From Actibacterium lipolyticum (lineage in GTDB: Bacteria > Pseudomonadota > Alphaproteobacteria > Rhodobacterales > Rhodobacteraceae), in assembly GCF_900184935.1 (NCBI RefSeq), contig NZ_FXYE01000002.1:930001-994000 (forward strand): a stretch of DNA of 64,000 bases, given 5' to 3'. The stretch's first letter is position 1. The number at the start of each line of letters is the position of its first letter. Below, in pieces: positions 19,701 through 34,700 of the stretch. The translations under genes were made by a program, and so were the position numbers. The notes under the pieces are model-generated. The model was not told where the DNA came from. It saw nothing but the letters and a program-made list of their open reading frames with translations, and made no database searches.

Positions 19701-22700
19701 TTAGCGGCACTGGTCAACCCGCGACGTTTCCCCGATGGTGCCGCCAACGGATGGAGGATCGTATGGAATTGATCGCGCAATTGGTTGGCATCGTGGGCGA
19801 CGCACATGTACTGACAGGGGATGATGCGGCGGCTTACGGGAAGGACTGGACGGGAAAGTACACCTGTCAGCCTCGCGCCGTACTGCGCCCTGCCAACCGC
19901 GATCAAGTGTGTGCCATCATGCGGCTTGCCAGTGACACGGGCACACCCGTTGTGCCTGTTTCTGGAAAGACCGGGCTGGCGGGCGGCGCGTTTGCCGATG
20001 GGGCGCTGATGCTTTCGCTGGAACGGATGAACGCCATTCGCGAAATCCGGCCCGACGCACGGGTCGCGGTGGTTGAGGCGGGCGTGATCCTGTCATCCCT
20101 TCATGACGCAGCAGAGGCGCAGGATCTGATCTTTCCCCTGACCTTTGGCGCACGCGGGTCGGCAATGGTGGGCGGTGTGTTGGCCACCAATGCGGGCGGA
20201 TCGAACGTGGTGCGATACGGAAACACCCGGGATCTGTGCCTAGGCTTAGAGGTCGTACTGCCCGACGGGCGCGTGATGGATTTGATGAGCGAACTACACA
20301 AAGACAACACCGGATACGACCTGAAGGATCTGTTCATCGGGGCCGAGGGGACGCTGGGTATCATCACTGCCGCCGTGCTGAAACTGCGCCCAAAGCCGCG
20401 CGCCTATGCCACGGCGATGGTCGCGGTTCCAACGCTGGGCGATGCGCTGTCGTTATTGAACAGGTTGCAAGAAGAAACCGGCGGCGCGGTGGAGGCGTTT
20501 GAATACATGCCCGCCGAATACATGGCGCGTCTGGCAGAATGCCGCCCTGACCTACGCCCGGTGTTTGCTGAAACCCATGCAGTGAACATTCTGGTCGAAG
20601 TCGGCGCAACGGCCCCGCGCGACGCCGCACCCCAGCCTGATGGCAGCATACCCGTTGCGACTCAATTAGAGGAAGCCTTGGCCGATATGTTGGAAAACGG
20701 CGCATTGCTGGACGCGGTCGTCGCGCAAACACAAGCTCAGCGCGCCGAGATGTGGGAGCGGCGCGAGGCGGCGGCAGAGATCACCTTTTCGCGCCTTCCG
20801 CTGGTGGACAATGACATCGCCCTGCCCTTGGACGCCGTGGGCATTTTCCTTGAACGGATGGAAACGCGGTTGGGGGAATTGGACAAAGGCGCAGATACGA
20901 TCACCGTCGGGCATTTGGGCGACGGCAACCTGCATTATGCCATCTGGCCCAGCCGGGACGACGCCGCGTTGATAGATACTCTGCGCGAAGCGGTTGAGGA
21001 TATCGTCGCCGACCTGCGCGGCAGCTTTTCCGCCGAACACGGGATCGGGCTTTCCAAGCTGGCGACGATGCGGCGGCGCAAGGATGGCGTGGCGTTGGAC
21101 ATGATGGCCCAGATCAAAGCGGCGTTTGACCCCACGGGCATCATGAACCCGGGCAAGCTGTTACCAAGTTGAGGCGCGTCCCGCGCCACTCCCTTCACCT
21201 CGACGCCTACGGCGTCTCAGGTGGGCGCATTCAATGATCGAAGAACCCTTCACCTGCGCGGGCGCGCAGGGTGGCGGCAAGGTCGGCACCAAGTTTTGCG
21301 CCATCCTCAATCGGGCCGCTGAGGGCATCCGCCAACCGTTCCGAACCATCCGGGCGCAGGATTTCGCCCTTTAGGTGCAGCGTTCCACCGTCAAGCGTGG
21401 CAAGCCCCCCGATAGGCGTTTCGCAAGACCCATCCAACCCCGCAAGGAACGCACGTTCAGCCGCAAGGCGTTGGCCGGTTTCCGTGTGGTGGATCGCGTC
21501 CAACATCTTCGCAACACGTGCGTCGTCGCCCCGCCGTTCAATGCCGATCGCACCTTGGGCGACGGCGGGCAGCATCTCTTCCACCTCAATCGCGGATTTT
21601 GCGACTTCGGACATGCCCAGACGGTTCAGGCCCGCCATGGCAAGGAACGTCGCCTCGGCCACGCCATCTGCCAGCTTTTTCAGGCGGGTCTGCACGTTGC
21701 CGCGGAATTCGACCACGTTCAGATCTGGGCGATAATTCAACAACTGTGCACGGCGACGCAGGCTGGAGGTGCCAACGGTCGCGCCTTGGGCCAGATCGGC
21801 CAACCGCGCAACATTTGCCGACACGAACGCATCGCGCACATCTTCCCGAGGCAGGTAACAATCCAAAACAAGCCCGCCGGGCTGTTCCACCGGCATGTCT
21901 TTCATCGAATGAACGGCGATGTCGATATCGCCTGACAGCATCGCCTCTTCTATCTCTTTGGTGAACAGACCTTTGCCGCCGATTTCCTTCAGCGGGCGAT
22001 CGATGATCTTATCCCCGGTCGTTTTGATAACGACGATCTGGAACGCCTCGTGCGGCAAATCGAACGCGGCGGCCAGCCGGTCGCGCGTTTCGTTAGCCTG
22101 CGCCAGCGCCAGCGGAGAGCCGCGCGTGCCGATTTTCAGGGGTGAGGCGGGAGTCGGAAGCATCATGGTCATGCCCCCTGTCTAATCGCGCTGCGGCGTC
22201 GTGACAATGCACCCTGCCCTTGACATGCGGCCGCAGGCAGGTGACGACCTGTTGGCGAAATCCGAAGGGGGCGAACATGGCGGAAACCAAGAAACTGATG
22301 CGGGCGCTGGCAGGGGAAACTCAGGCCGTACCGCCGGTTTGGATGATGCGCCAAGCAGGCCGTTATTTGCCAGAATACCGCGCAACCCGTGCGCAGGCCG
22401 GTGATTTCTTGTCGCTTTGCTATAACCCCGAACTGGCGGCCGAGGTTACGTTGCAACCGATCCGCCGCTATGCGTTCGATGCGGCGATCCTGTTTGCCGA
22501 TATCCTGCTGATCCCCCAAGCACTTGGTGCGGACCTGTGGTTTGTTACCGGCGAAGGGCCACGCCTTTCGACGATCACCGGCGCGGATGATTTCGCCAAG
22601 CTAAAGCCGATCGATGACATCCACGAAACGCTGAACCCGATCTATGAAACCGTGCGCATCCTGTCGCATGAACTGCCCGACGAGACGGCACTGATTGGGT

Positions 22701-25700
22701 TTGCTGGCGCACCGTGGACAGTGGCGACTTATATGATTGCCGGGCGCGGCACGCCCGATCAGGCCCCAGCCCACAAGTTGATGACCGAAGAAACCGCCAC
22801 CTTCGATGCGCTGATGGAACGGATCACGCTGGCCACCATCGAATACCTGTCAAAACAGATCGAAGCCGGTGCCGAAGTGGTCAAGATTTTCGATAGCTGG
22901 GCCGGATCGCTGAAGGGCGCTGCATTCACCAAATATGCGCTGGAACCGACCAAGCAAATCATCACCGCCCTAAAGGCCCGCCACCCCGACATTCCCGTCA
23001 TCGCGTTCCCACGCGAAGCGGGCGACGGCTATATTGGTTTTGCCAAGGCAACTGGGGCCGACTGTGTCGCGCTTGATAACTCTGTCTCGGCCGATTGGGC
23101 CGCAAAACACGTGCAGGTTGATGGCTGTGTGCAGGGTAATCTGGCGCCGGGCCATATGGTTACGGGCGGGCAAGCGTTGATCGACGAAACGAAGCGTATC
23201 GTAAAAGCGTTCTCGGGTGGGCCCCATATTTTCAACCTGGGTCACGGAATCACGCCTGACGCAAACCCCGACAACGTTCACGTCATGCTAGAGGCGATCC
23301 GCGGCTAATCCACAAATCGTACGGCTCTTGCCCCATTGTTGCCCAGAACTGGATGCAATCAACCATTAGGTGATTATTGTTTCCGGGGCTTTTTGATGCA
23401 ACCATCACAGGTGATACTAACGCTTGCTGGCGTAATCGGCGCATTCGTGTTGATAACAACGTGGGAAAGCGACCAGAAAGAAGAAACAAGCGCGGATGGC
23501 GGCGTGTCTGCCCCCTCTGTCCGCAAGCCGTCATTGTTTGGCGGTGGGGTTACCTCTCTTACTTCTGTCAGCGGCAAGAAAGACCCGTCAAAACTAGGGT
23601 CAGCCAACCTGCGTGGGTACACCGAAAAGACCCCGCTGATGATCGCGGCCGATCTTAAATCCTATTCCATTCTGGATGCCGTCGAAGGTTATCCATCTTT
23701 GAAATCCAACAACGTGGCACACCCCGCCGCGGTCACCAAAGTCGCGCCGATTACAGACTGCCAATTCCGCAAGCCCGCCGAGGGAGAGGCAATTGCAAAC
23801 GTCTTTATCGGCACCGGCAGCGGCGTTGAAACCGGGCTTCATGTTGTCACCGACAGTGGTATCGCCAAATCGACGATTTCGTGGTTTGCCGAACAACATC
23901 GCAAACGCACCGCTGCAACAACTTGGGGCAAGCACATCGCCGAAGGTGCGCTGCGTAAGGTTGATGTTGTCGTGACCGACACCTCGGCGCCCGTCTATTT
24001 GATCCTGCAATCAGTTTCGTCCCGTATTTTGTGGAACATCCTTCCCGCCGAAGGCGTCGAAATCGCCCATATCGCGGCTGTTTCCTATGCCCCAACGGCC
24101 GTCAACCCGCCGACGCCGGAAACGCCTGTCGAAATATCGAACGCGTTCTTGGATGATTGCGCCATGGGCCCGGCCCGCAAACCGGCGGACCATTGGGGTT
24201 TCATCAAGAACATGCGCAAATCCGGGACCGACCAGAATGAGGTTCTGGCAAACATCCCGGCGTGGCAATCCATCAGCTCTTACTACGATGAAGGACATTA
24301 CCGCGAAGGTCGCGAAGAAGAGGTGATCCTGCGCGGTCACGCCGTGCACGAACGATATTCCAACTGGTTCGAAGAACGGTTCGGCTTCCCCGCGGCACAA
24401 GACGCAGTTGGCATTGCCAGCGTCGCGCATGTTTTGGTCGGGCCGATGCCCGCCGCGGATGCGCCAAAGGTTCCTTATCGATCTATCAGCGGTTCAACGG
24501 TGAAAATATCCGACTTCGAACACATCTATTTTGGCCCTGCGGCAGAACGCGTTGCTTCGATCGCAGAGATTCAAAACACTTTGGCCCGTCAAGCACTTGG
24601 TGAAGACCTAACCCTTGTCATCCCTGCAATCGTGGAGCGTACAGAATGAGTACTTGGATCCTTCGCCTTGGGGTGCTTTTGCTGTTTGGCCTGCCCATCT
24701 TGCTTCTTAACGTGACGGTCCTTAGCCGCGCCGACAAATTCACCCGCGCAATCAATGGTGAGAACACAGAGGAATCCTCTAACGCATTGATGGGTCTTGG
24801 GCGCAAAATTGACAGCGCTTGGGGAAATCACAAAAAGAACAAACGCGCCGATGCAATTTTCAGCGCAGAGAAATTTACTGCCCTACGGCAGGTCACCTAT
24901 ACGCAGACCTTCACAGTCGACGCCTTGCTTGCCGACGGTGAAGAAGCCCCTGCACCCGAATTCCACGAACTGTGGGTTCAGGCGCGCGCGCCCAAATACA
25001 TGATGCAGGGCTGCGACCTGCCCCTTGCCACCTTCGCCCAATCCTGCGCGTTCAGCAGTATCGACGTTGACGAAAAGAAAGACGGTTTCTTTAAGGTGAC
25101 AGCAGAGCTGGCCTATCTTCCCGCCTATCCCTTGGGTGATATCGAAGGGAAAGATGGCTTCAGCCTTGAAACCAAACACGTCAATCTGCCGATCGACCGA
25201 TCCGCGACCCGCGATATCCCAATTAGTGCCGCAGACGAGGTTGAACTGGACCTGCACCATGCGATTTTGGAAGAATGCACCGCCCTGCGCGAAGAAAAAG
25301 GCACATGTGCCATTTCAAACTTCCAAGTCAGCCGTAAAGACAACGGTAACCTGACCACGATTGCGGCGTCGGGCACGTTGAAGTGGCTGAACGATCCCGC
25401 GGCGGAAGTCACCCTTACCGACCGGACGAATTACCAAGAAACCGAAGACAGCTCACGCTTCGCCAAATTCGCAGCACTAAAAGAAGCCGCGAAAAAGATG
25501 ATGGGCGGGGACGACGAAGAAAAACCCGAAGCTGGCGGCGGCATCAAAATTCTAAACGGTGGTGGCGCGTTTAAGTCCGCGGGCGACGGTTCCGCCAAGT
25601 TTATGAAGCCTGAAAGCAAGTAACGATCCAAACATACCGGCCCGGTTCATCCGGGCCGGAGGCTTTTAGACCCACTTGGCCAGTGGTGGTAAGCTCATCA

Positions 25701-28700
25701 GCACCGCGTTGGCATCGTGGCCGGTTTCCAGCCCGAACTTCGTCCCCCGATCATAGACCAGATTATATTCGGCATAGAGCCCGCGGTGAACAAGCTGCGT
25801 GTCTTTGTCGGCGTCGCTCCATGGGGTGTTGCGGCGCTTTTCGATCAGCGGAACGTAGGCGGGCAAGAACGCGCGACCCACATCCTGAATGAATGAAAAG
25901 TCGGTTTCCCAGTCGCCGGTGTTGTGATCATCAAGAAAGATACCGCCAACGCCGCGCGCGCGGCCACGGTGCGGGACATAGAAATATTCGTCGGCCCACG
26001 CTTTGAACCGTGGGTAAAAACCTTCGTCGTGGCGGTCGCAATGCTCTTTCTGAACCGCATGAAAATGGGCCGTATCTTCGGCGTATTCGATACAAGGGTT
26101 CAGGTCAGACCCACCGCCAAACCACCACGCGTGCGGGGTCCAGAACATTCGGGTGTTCATGTGAACCGCTGGGCAATGCGGGTTCTGCATATGCGCCACC
26201 AGCGAAATGCCCGACGCCCAGAAACGCGGATCATCCGCCATTCCTGGCACACCACGTGCAGCCATCGCTTTTTGTGCGCGTTCGCCAAGCTGGCCGTAAA
26301 CGGTCGAAACATTGACGCCGACCTTTTCAAAGACGCGCCCGCCGCGCATCACGCTCATCAATCCGCCGCCTGCGTCGCTACCATCTTCGGCGCTGCGTTT
26401 TGTTTCTGTCACCTCGAACCGCCCGGCGGGTTGATCGGCAAACGGGCCTTCGGTCTGGCTGTCTTCCAGCCCCTCAAACGCAGCGACGATTTCGTCGCGC
26501 AATGTGCGAAACCAAGCAGAGGCGCGTGCCTTGCGATCATCAAATTGCTCGCTCATTTCAGGGCCTTTCTATTTGCGGTCGGGCATTTCGGTATCAGCTT
26601 TGGCATATGCTTGCCAGCACGCCGATAGCGACATCAAAGCAATTTGTGTGCGGCAACTTAGCGCCTATAGTGCCCTTAACTTGAATTGGAGCCTATTCAT
26701 GCGTCGTCTTGCCCTTGCTCTTCTACTGCCGTTGGCCGCTTGCGCGACCCCGCGCGAACAATGCGAACGAACCGCCAAGCACGACCTGAACGTGGTAAGC
26801 GCCCTGATCGTAGAAACCGAACAGAACATCGCGCGCGGATATGCGCTTGAAACACGGGTGATCGAACGGCCGAACCTGACTGTATGCTGGGCAGAGCGCC
26901 CCGGTGACGGCCAAGTCGGCATTTCGTTCTGTAATACGAGCGAAACACGCACCGTCGAAGAGCCCGTCGCCATCAACCTTGATGAAGAGCGCGCAAAGCT
27001 AAAAACCCTGAAGGTCAAATTCGCAGAGCTTAAGACACGAACCGCCACCGCGCTGGCAATCTGCGCGCGGCAATACCCCAACGCTTAGTGCGCGGGCGAA
27101 TTCACCGGGTCCAACAGAGTGCGGCCGCCGTCCACGGTCATGATTTGACCAGTCATGAATGATGACCCCTCGGACGCCAGGAATTGCACGGCCTCGGCCA
27201 CTTCGCTGGCCTTGGCGATGCGCGAAAGCGGTGTGTGATCTTTGATGTCGGCGCGATAGTCCGAATGCTCTTTCAAGGTGCTTTTCAGGCTGGCACTTAG
27301 CACAGATCCAAAGGCGACGGCGTTCACGCGAATACGTTCTGGCGCAAGCGCAACGGCCAACGAACGCGTCATCTGATCAAGCGCGGCACAGCTAACCGAA
27401 TAGGCCAACAGTTCTGGATGCGCGCGGCGTGCCGCGATGGACGACAGGTTGATAATCGCGCCAACGCTGCCTTCTTCCTGACCATCGGCTTCCGCCTGTT
27501 TGATCATGCGTTTGGCCACACATTGGCTGAGCCGCAAGCTGGGGAACAGGTTTTGCTGTAGCAATTGTTCGACTGCATCGTCATCAGGGTTCAACGGGTC
27601 AGAAGGCATCATCTGGCGGCTGGCGTTGACCAAAATATCAACCCGTTCAAACGCATCCAGCGTGGCCGATAGAAGGTTGGCAATCGTCAGACGCTCTCGC
27701 AGGTCACCCGCGAAATAGCTGACGTTTTCTTCTTTTTCCGCTTCCTGCCCGATCTCATCGACCAGCCGGGTTTCATCCATATCCGCAAACATCACGTTTG
27801 CACCACGGCTGGTAAAGTGCCGCGCAATGGCCAAACCCACGCCGTTGGCAGCGCCGGTTACGATGGCCGTTTTCCCGGCGATAGAGAATGACATGGCCGA
27901 AACTCCTGATTCTACTTTGGCAGGTTAGTGGGTTTCAGCGCCCACGGCGAGCCGCCGAAATAGGCCGCTTTGCATGGAGGATTTTGAACGCTGCGTCACC
28001 GGCGACCTCTTCAACCTCTATGAACAGCTCTGCAAGGCTACGCTCATAGGGAAGATGCCGGTTTGCCACGATCCACAACTGCCCCGAGGTCGTCAGCATA
28101 CGTGCCGCTGCGGCCAAGAATGCGACGCCCAAGTTGGGGTCGGCCGCGCGGCTTGTGTGAAATGGCGGGTTTGAGATGACGACATCGAATTTCGTGGCTG
28201 GCGTAAACTGCGTGGCATCCGCCCAGTGAAACTGTGCGCGTGGGTCCGTGACGTTGGACTTGGCGCATTCCAGCGCGGCATGCTCTGCCTCGATCAGGTG
28301 CAGCTCCGATATACCGGCACGATCCAACACCTGCGCCGCAAGATAGCCCCACCCGGCCCCAAGGTCGGCCACACGGCCCTTCAACTTGGGTGGTAATGCA
28401 TCGGCCAACATCGCCGATCCGCGATCAACCGCATCAGCGGAAAACACACCGGGCGCTGTTTGGAACCCTTCGGGCAATTGGGTTGTCGTACTTGGCGCCA
28501 GATCCGCGAAGGCGGCGGCATCGGCAGGAAACCAGAACAGCTTGCCATGTGCCTTTGACAGCGGCGCGGCAACATCCGTGCGTTTGCGACATTCCTTTAG
28601 AAGGCTGTCGATCCCATCGGTCTTTTGCCCATCAACGATGACCAGCCCACCGGCCGCCACTTCGTTCGCGGTGGCCAGCAAGGCGCGCACTTCGGCCTTG

Positions 28701-31700
28701 GCGCGGGGCACAAAAATCAGCGCGGCGGCATATGGCCCCGAGGGCGCGACCGTACAGTCGAAACCACGCGCGGCCCAAACATCATAGTCCGGCTTGAACC
28801 CTTGGATGATCTGCACACGCTCTTTCGGCAGTGCCGAAAGGTCAGTGTCAGACCGTGGACGGAACACGGCGATGGTACCTTCGTCGGGAAGGTTCAGATC
28901 GTCGATAGCGATGGAAAGGCGGGAATTACGCATAGGTCAGGCGGGCGATGCCCTATTCCTTTTCCATGGTGCATTGCAGCGGGTGCTGATGACGGCGAGC
29001 AAAGTCCATGACCTGCGCCACTTTGGTTTCAGCAACCTCGTATGAAAATACCCCGACCACAGCGAGCCCCTTTTTGTGAACCGTCAACATAAGTTCGAAG
29101 GACTGTGTATGACTTAAACCGAAGAAACGTTCCAGTACGTGAACGACAAATTCCATCGGCGTGTAATCGTCATTCAGGATCATCACCTTATACAGCGGCG
29201 GACGATCGGTTTTTGGGCGCGTCTGCGTAATGACGCCAGCGTCGTCTTCGGGTTGGTCCTTTTTATCGGACATCTGATGAGGGTAGCGTCTGACCAAACT
29301 CGCGCTCCGCATGTTTCGGATGGTTGGGACTTGAGCACATCTATATATGGCACGTATCCCATCTGAAAAGGGGGCCGGCGCGATAGTGCGTTACTGTGAC
29401 CCGAACATTGTCGAAGGATTGGTTAAATGTCGGTTAACGTGACCACGATAGGCTTCGATGCGGACGACACGCTGTGGCAGAACGAACAGTTTTTTCGCAT
29501 GACCCAAGAACGATTCGCGGATCTGTTGTCCGCCTATGCGGATGCCGACCACCTTCAGGCGCGCCTGCTAGAGGCTGAAAAGCGCAACCTTGGGCATTAC
29601 GGTTTTGGGGTTAAGGGGTTCGTGTTGTCGATGATCGAAACCGCAATCGAAGTCACCGAAGAACGCGTGCCTGCCAGCGTTATTTCCCAGCTTTTGGCGG
29701 CGGGGCAAGACATGCTTCAGCACCCGATAGAGCTGCTTCCACATGCCGCCGAAGCCGTGAAAGAGCTGGCTGAAAGCCACTGTATTTTGCTGATCACCAA
29801 GGGCGATCTGTTGGATCAGGAACGTAAATTGGCCCAGTCCGGCTTGGGCGATCTGTTTGATGGGGTCGAAATCGTTTCGAACAAAACGCCCGACATCTAT
29901 AGCGACATTTTCCAACGCCACGGCGATGGTGCCGCGCGCGCGATGATGGTGGGTAACTCTTTGCGATCAGACGTTATTCCGGCGATTGACGCGGGTGCGT
30001 GGGGCGTTTTCGTGCCCCATGATCACACTTGGGAACTGGAACACGCCGAGCCCCCCAAACAAGAGCCCCGTTTCCACGAATTAACCGATTTGGGAAATTT
30101 ACCGGCGCTTGTGGCCTCCCTTGGTTGACATCTGGTGGCTGGCGCCTTGCTGACCTCAATATATTGGTTGCACCTCAGCTTCACCCTTAAACACCTTGAA
30201 AATTAGCTGTTTTGCGGTTTGGAAGCTTATGTTACGCTGGCCTCAATCAAAAATAAGCTGACCGGAAAAATCCGGCGGCATGAGGCAGTAAAAGGCGATC
30301 GCCGTGCAGATCTTGGGGCAGTGTGTCCGCAAAGGGCTTTTCCACGTGTTTCTGGCGCTATTTCTAGCGTCCAGTCCAATCACCGCATTTGCCGCACCTT
30401 ACGCGGCCATGGTTATCGACGCGCGCAGCGGCGAGGTTTTGCATGCTCGCAACGCCGACGCACAGCTGCACCCCGCATCGCTGACCAAGATGATGACGCT
30501 TTATGTCGCGTTCGAAGCGATTGAGCATGGCGAAATCTCGCTTGATACGATGGTGCGCATTTCGAAAAAGGCCGCTTCTGAACAGCCATCCAAGCTGGGC
30601 CTGCGGGCCGGGCAAAAGATCAAGCTGCGCTATCTTTTGCGGGCTGCGGCCGTAAAATCCGCCAACGATGCAGCCACCGCCATTGGTGAGGCCATCGAAG
30701 GCAGCGAGGCCGCGTTCGCCCGCCGCATGAACCGCACCGCCAAGGCGATGGGCATGAGCCGCACGAACTTTAAAAACGCGCACGGCCTGACAGAGGTCGG
30801 CCATATGTCGACAGCACGTGACATGACCAAGCTGGGCCGCCACGTGTTCTATGACTATCCCGAGTATTATAACCTGTTCTCACGCATCACTGCGAACGCT
30901 GGCGTGAAAGAGGTTTACCACACCAACCGAAGCTTCCTTAGAAGCTATAAGGGCGCTGACGGTATCAAAACCGGGTACACGCGCGCCGCTGGTTTTAACC
31001 TTGTCGCTTCGGCAGAGCGTGGCAACGAACGGATCATCGCAACCGTCTTTGGCGGCCGTTCCACCGCGACCCGCAACGCCAAAGTGGCCGAATTGCTTGA
31101 CCTTGGCTTTCAGCGGGCACCCTCCCGTATTGCGACCCGCAAACCCAAGCGTCCCGCATATGCAGGGCGCGTCGGCGGTGGCACCGCAGTGGCCAGCAAT
31201 GACCGCGTTCCAGCGGGCAAAACCATTCGCCTTGTCACCACGCTTAAGAAATCGCGCGTACCTAAAGCACGCCCCGTTCAAGCAACGCCAGAGGTTCCAG
31301 AAGAGCTGATGCTGGCGCTGAAAGACGACATCAAACAGGCCGTGGCCGAAGCCGCGACACAGGAAGTCGCCGTTGCGCCACAGAAGAAGCCCGAGGTCGT
31401 GACCAAGGCAAGCGCGCCGGTCATAACCGTTCAGCCCAAAGCACGCCCAAGCGATCTGCAGCTTGCGTCTATCGAACCCGAGCAGCAAGAGGTGGTGACA
31501 CGCGTCTCTACCTCAAGCGGGCGGCATTGGGGGATCAACGTGGGCCGCTATGGTTCGCGTTACGAAGCGGAACGTGTGTTGCTGAAAACCGCCCTGAAAG
31601 AGCTGGGAACGCTGGACAATGCCCTGCGCAAAGTCAGCAAAAACAGCCGAGGATTTGACGCCAATTTCGTTGGAATGTCGAAAGAACAAGCCGCCCTTGC

Positions 31701-34700
31701 CTGCCGTAGGTTGGAATCGCGCGGCGCGGAATGTTCCACCTTCGGGCCATCCTGATCCTGACGCGCCTATGGTTTAGGCGCGTCATCCCAATCATCGTTC
31801 AGAATGCGGCGGCTATCCCCTTCGGGGTCTTCGAATTGCCGCGAGCGCAGCGCCCAAAAGAACGCCACAAGCCCTAGACCGCCCAGAAAGAGCGAGATCG
31901 GGATCAGATAAACCAGCATTTCCATGTGTTCGTTACCTTAGCCGCAGCGCATTCAGCGAAACCGTAATCGACGAAGCCGACATCGCCAAGGCCGCTGCAA
32001 GCGGTGTGGCAAAGCCCGCCAAGGCAATCGGCACAGCGATCAGGTTATAAAGCCCGGCGATGGTGAAATTTTCCTTGATCCGCTGGGTCGCTTTACCGGC
32101 CGTGATGGCCGCATCGCCCAAGGGCGACAGGTCTTTCCCCAACAGCACGATATCCGACGCGACCCGCGCCGCGTCCAACGCCGTTGCGGGCGAAACCGAA
32201 ACATGCGCACCGGCCAACGCCGCCGCATCGTTCAGCCCGTCGCCAACCATCAGCACCTTCTGCCCCGCATCGCTTAACGCCTGAACACGGGCAACTTTGT
32301 CTTCGGGCAACGCTTCGGCCACCCACGCGTCAATACCCAGCCGCGCGGCGAGTTCCGCCACCGGGGCCGTCGCATCGCCGGAAATCAGGTGCACCGCTTT
32401 GCCTTGCGCTTTGAACGCGCGCACGGCTTCTTCTGCGCCGGGGCGCAGGCTGTCGGCAAATGTAAACTCTATCGGTTCGCCGTCACCGATCCGCAGCCAC
32501 GCCGCCGTTGATGTACCCGCCGTTGCGCCCACCCAAGCGGCACGGCCAAAACGAACGGGTATTTGGCCCCATGTTCCTTCGATGCCGTATCCCGGCACCT
32601 CTTTCACATCGCCAAGGCGTGCGGGCGCGATGCCTGCTTTGCGCGCGGCATCGGTTAGGGCAACCGCCAACGGATGCGCCGATTGGCTGGCCAACGCCAA
32701 GGCAACCTCAAGCTCGCGCCGGGGGTGATCGCCCAAATTGGATGCCTCGGGTGTGCCCATCGTAAGGGTGCCAGTTTTGTCGAAGACCACGGTGTCCACC
32801 TCGGCCAAGCGTTCCAGCGCGGTGCCGTCTTTGATAAGCATCCCACGTTTAAACAACCGCCCAGACGCCGCCGTGGTCACCGCAGGAACGGCAAGGCCCA
32901 GCGCGCAGGGGCACGTGATGATCAGCACTGCAACCGCGATGTTCAGCGCAAGCCGCACGTCGCCCGACGCAACCACCCAGCCAACGAACGCAAACAGCGC
33001 CAGCAGATGCACACCCGGCGCATAAATCTGCGCCGCACGATCCGCGAGCGATGTGTAACGGTTGCGCGAACTTTCAGCCACAGCGACCAGATCAGCCATA
33101 CGGTGAAGCGAGCTTTCCTCGCCCGCCGCGGTGACGCGAACGGTCAGGGGGCCGGTCAGGTTAACCTCGCCCGCGCTAACGATGCTGTCTTTGCCCGCAA
33201 AAACCGGAAGGCTTTCGCCGGTTAGAAGGGAACGATCAACCTCGCTTTGTCCATCGGTGATGATGCCATCCACGGGCACCCGACCACCGGGTTTAACGCG
33301 TACGATGTCGCCCACGGCCAGTTCGGCAATCGCAACGGTTTCTTCGCCGGTTGGCGTCAGGCGCAAGGCGCGCGGCACCTCTAACGCGGCCAATTCTTCG
33401 GCGGCGGATCGGGCAACGGCGCGTGTGCGGTGGTCAAGGTAGCGGCCCGCCAACAGGAAGAACGTCAGCGACAGGGCCGCATCGAAATAGGCGTGCCGGC
33501 CCGACAGCATAGTTTCATAAAGGGACATCCCCGCCGCCAACAGAATGGCCAGCGAAATTGGAACGTCCATATTCAGCCGACGCGCCGAAAGCGCCGTCCA
33601 CGCGTTGCGAAAAAACGGCTGCGCGGAAAACGCGATGGTCGGAAGGGCAATCGCGGCCGAAATCCAGTGGAACATATCCCGCGTCGCATCCGCGGCACCC
33701 GACCAAATGGCGACCGACAGCAGCATAACGTTCATCATCGCGAAACCGGCAACGGCCATGCGCATAAGAATGTCGCGCCCTGCCCTATCGGTCGCGGTGG
33801 CCGAAAGAATGCCCGCGTCAAGTTCGTGCGCCTCGTACCCCAAACGGTCCAGCACATCGACCAAGTCTTCGGCAGAAACGTCATGCTCTGCCTCAACGCT
33901 AACGCGTTTTAGGGTCAGGTTCACGCGGGCCGACCGGACGCCGGGCGCCGCGTTCAAGCCACGTTCCACCGCCGAAATACATCCCGCGCAGTGAATTGTG
34001 GGAAGGGACAGAAGGATGCGCGTATCGCTTGGTGCATCTGCCTTGCCGACGGCTTCGGCAGCGGGGGCAATGGCGCAGGCGGGACAGGCCGACGGGCGTT
34101 GGGCCAGTGTTGTCATCGCGTCAGCCCCGGACATGCAGTTCTAGCCGTTGCAGGAACGGTGTTCCATCCTCGGCTGTGGCCTGCACAAGCATCATCCACT
34201 TGCCCCGATCCAGTTGCAGCGGAGCAGAATATTCGCCCGCGTAACCGGTGAATTCGGGGCGGATGTCATCGCGGGCTTCGGTCGTGCGCCCGATCAGAAC
34301 GCTGAATTCTTTTGGCGCAACGGCACCGCCTTGCGCCTCGGCGAAGCTTAGGGAAAGCGTACCGTCGTTATACGCGCCATCCACGGTCCACCCCAATTCC
34401 AGCTGCGCCTTGCGGCGGGCGTCGAATTCTTGGCTGGCCACGTACGAATTCTTTACCTCTAGCCCCGGAAAGGTGCCCACGGCCTTGAACGCCATAAAGA
34501 AGTTCACCGCGATGATAATGGAAAACGCGGAAACCGTGATGAACAGCACCTTGCGCCCTGTCAGTTCTTTTTGGGCCATGATCAGTTTCCTTTTCCATTG
34601 AATACAGTTTCGGCAGAAGCGCGATCACCGTTGCTTGTGTCTTCGACCCAGATGCGTACCTCGGTCCGTTCGTCCAGCGCCGGGGCAGAGCCGTTGGGCG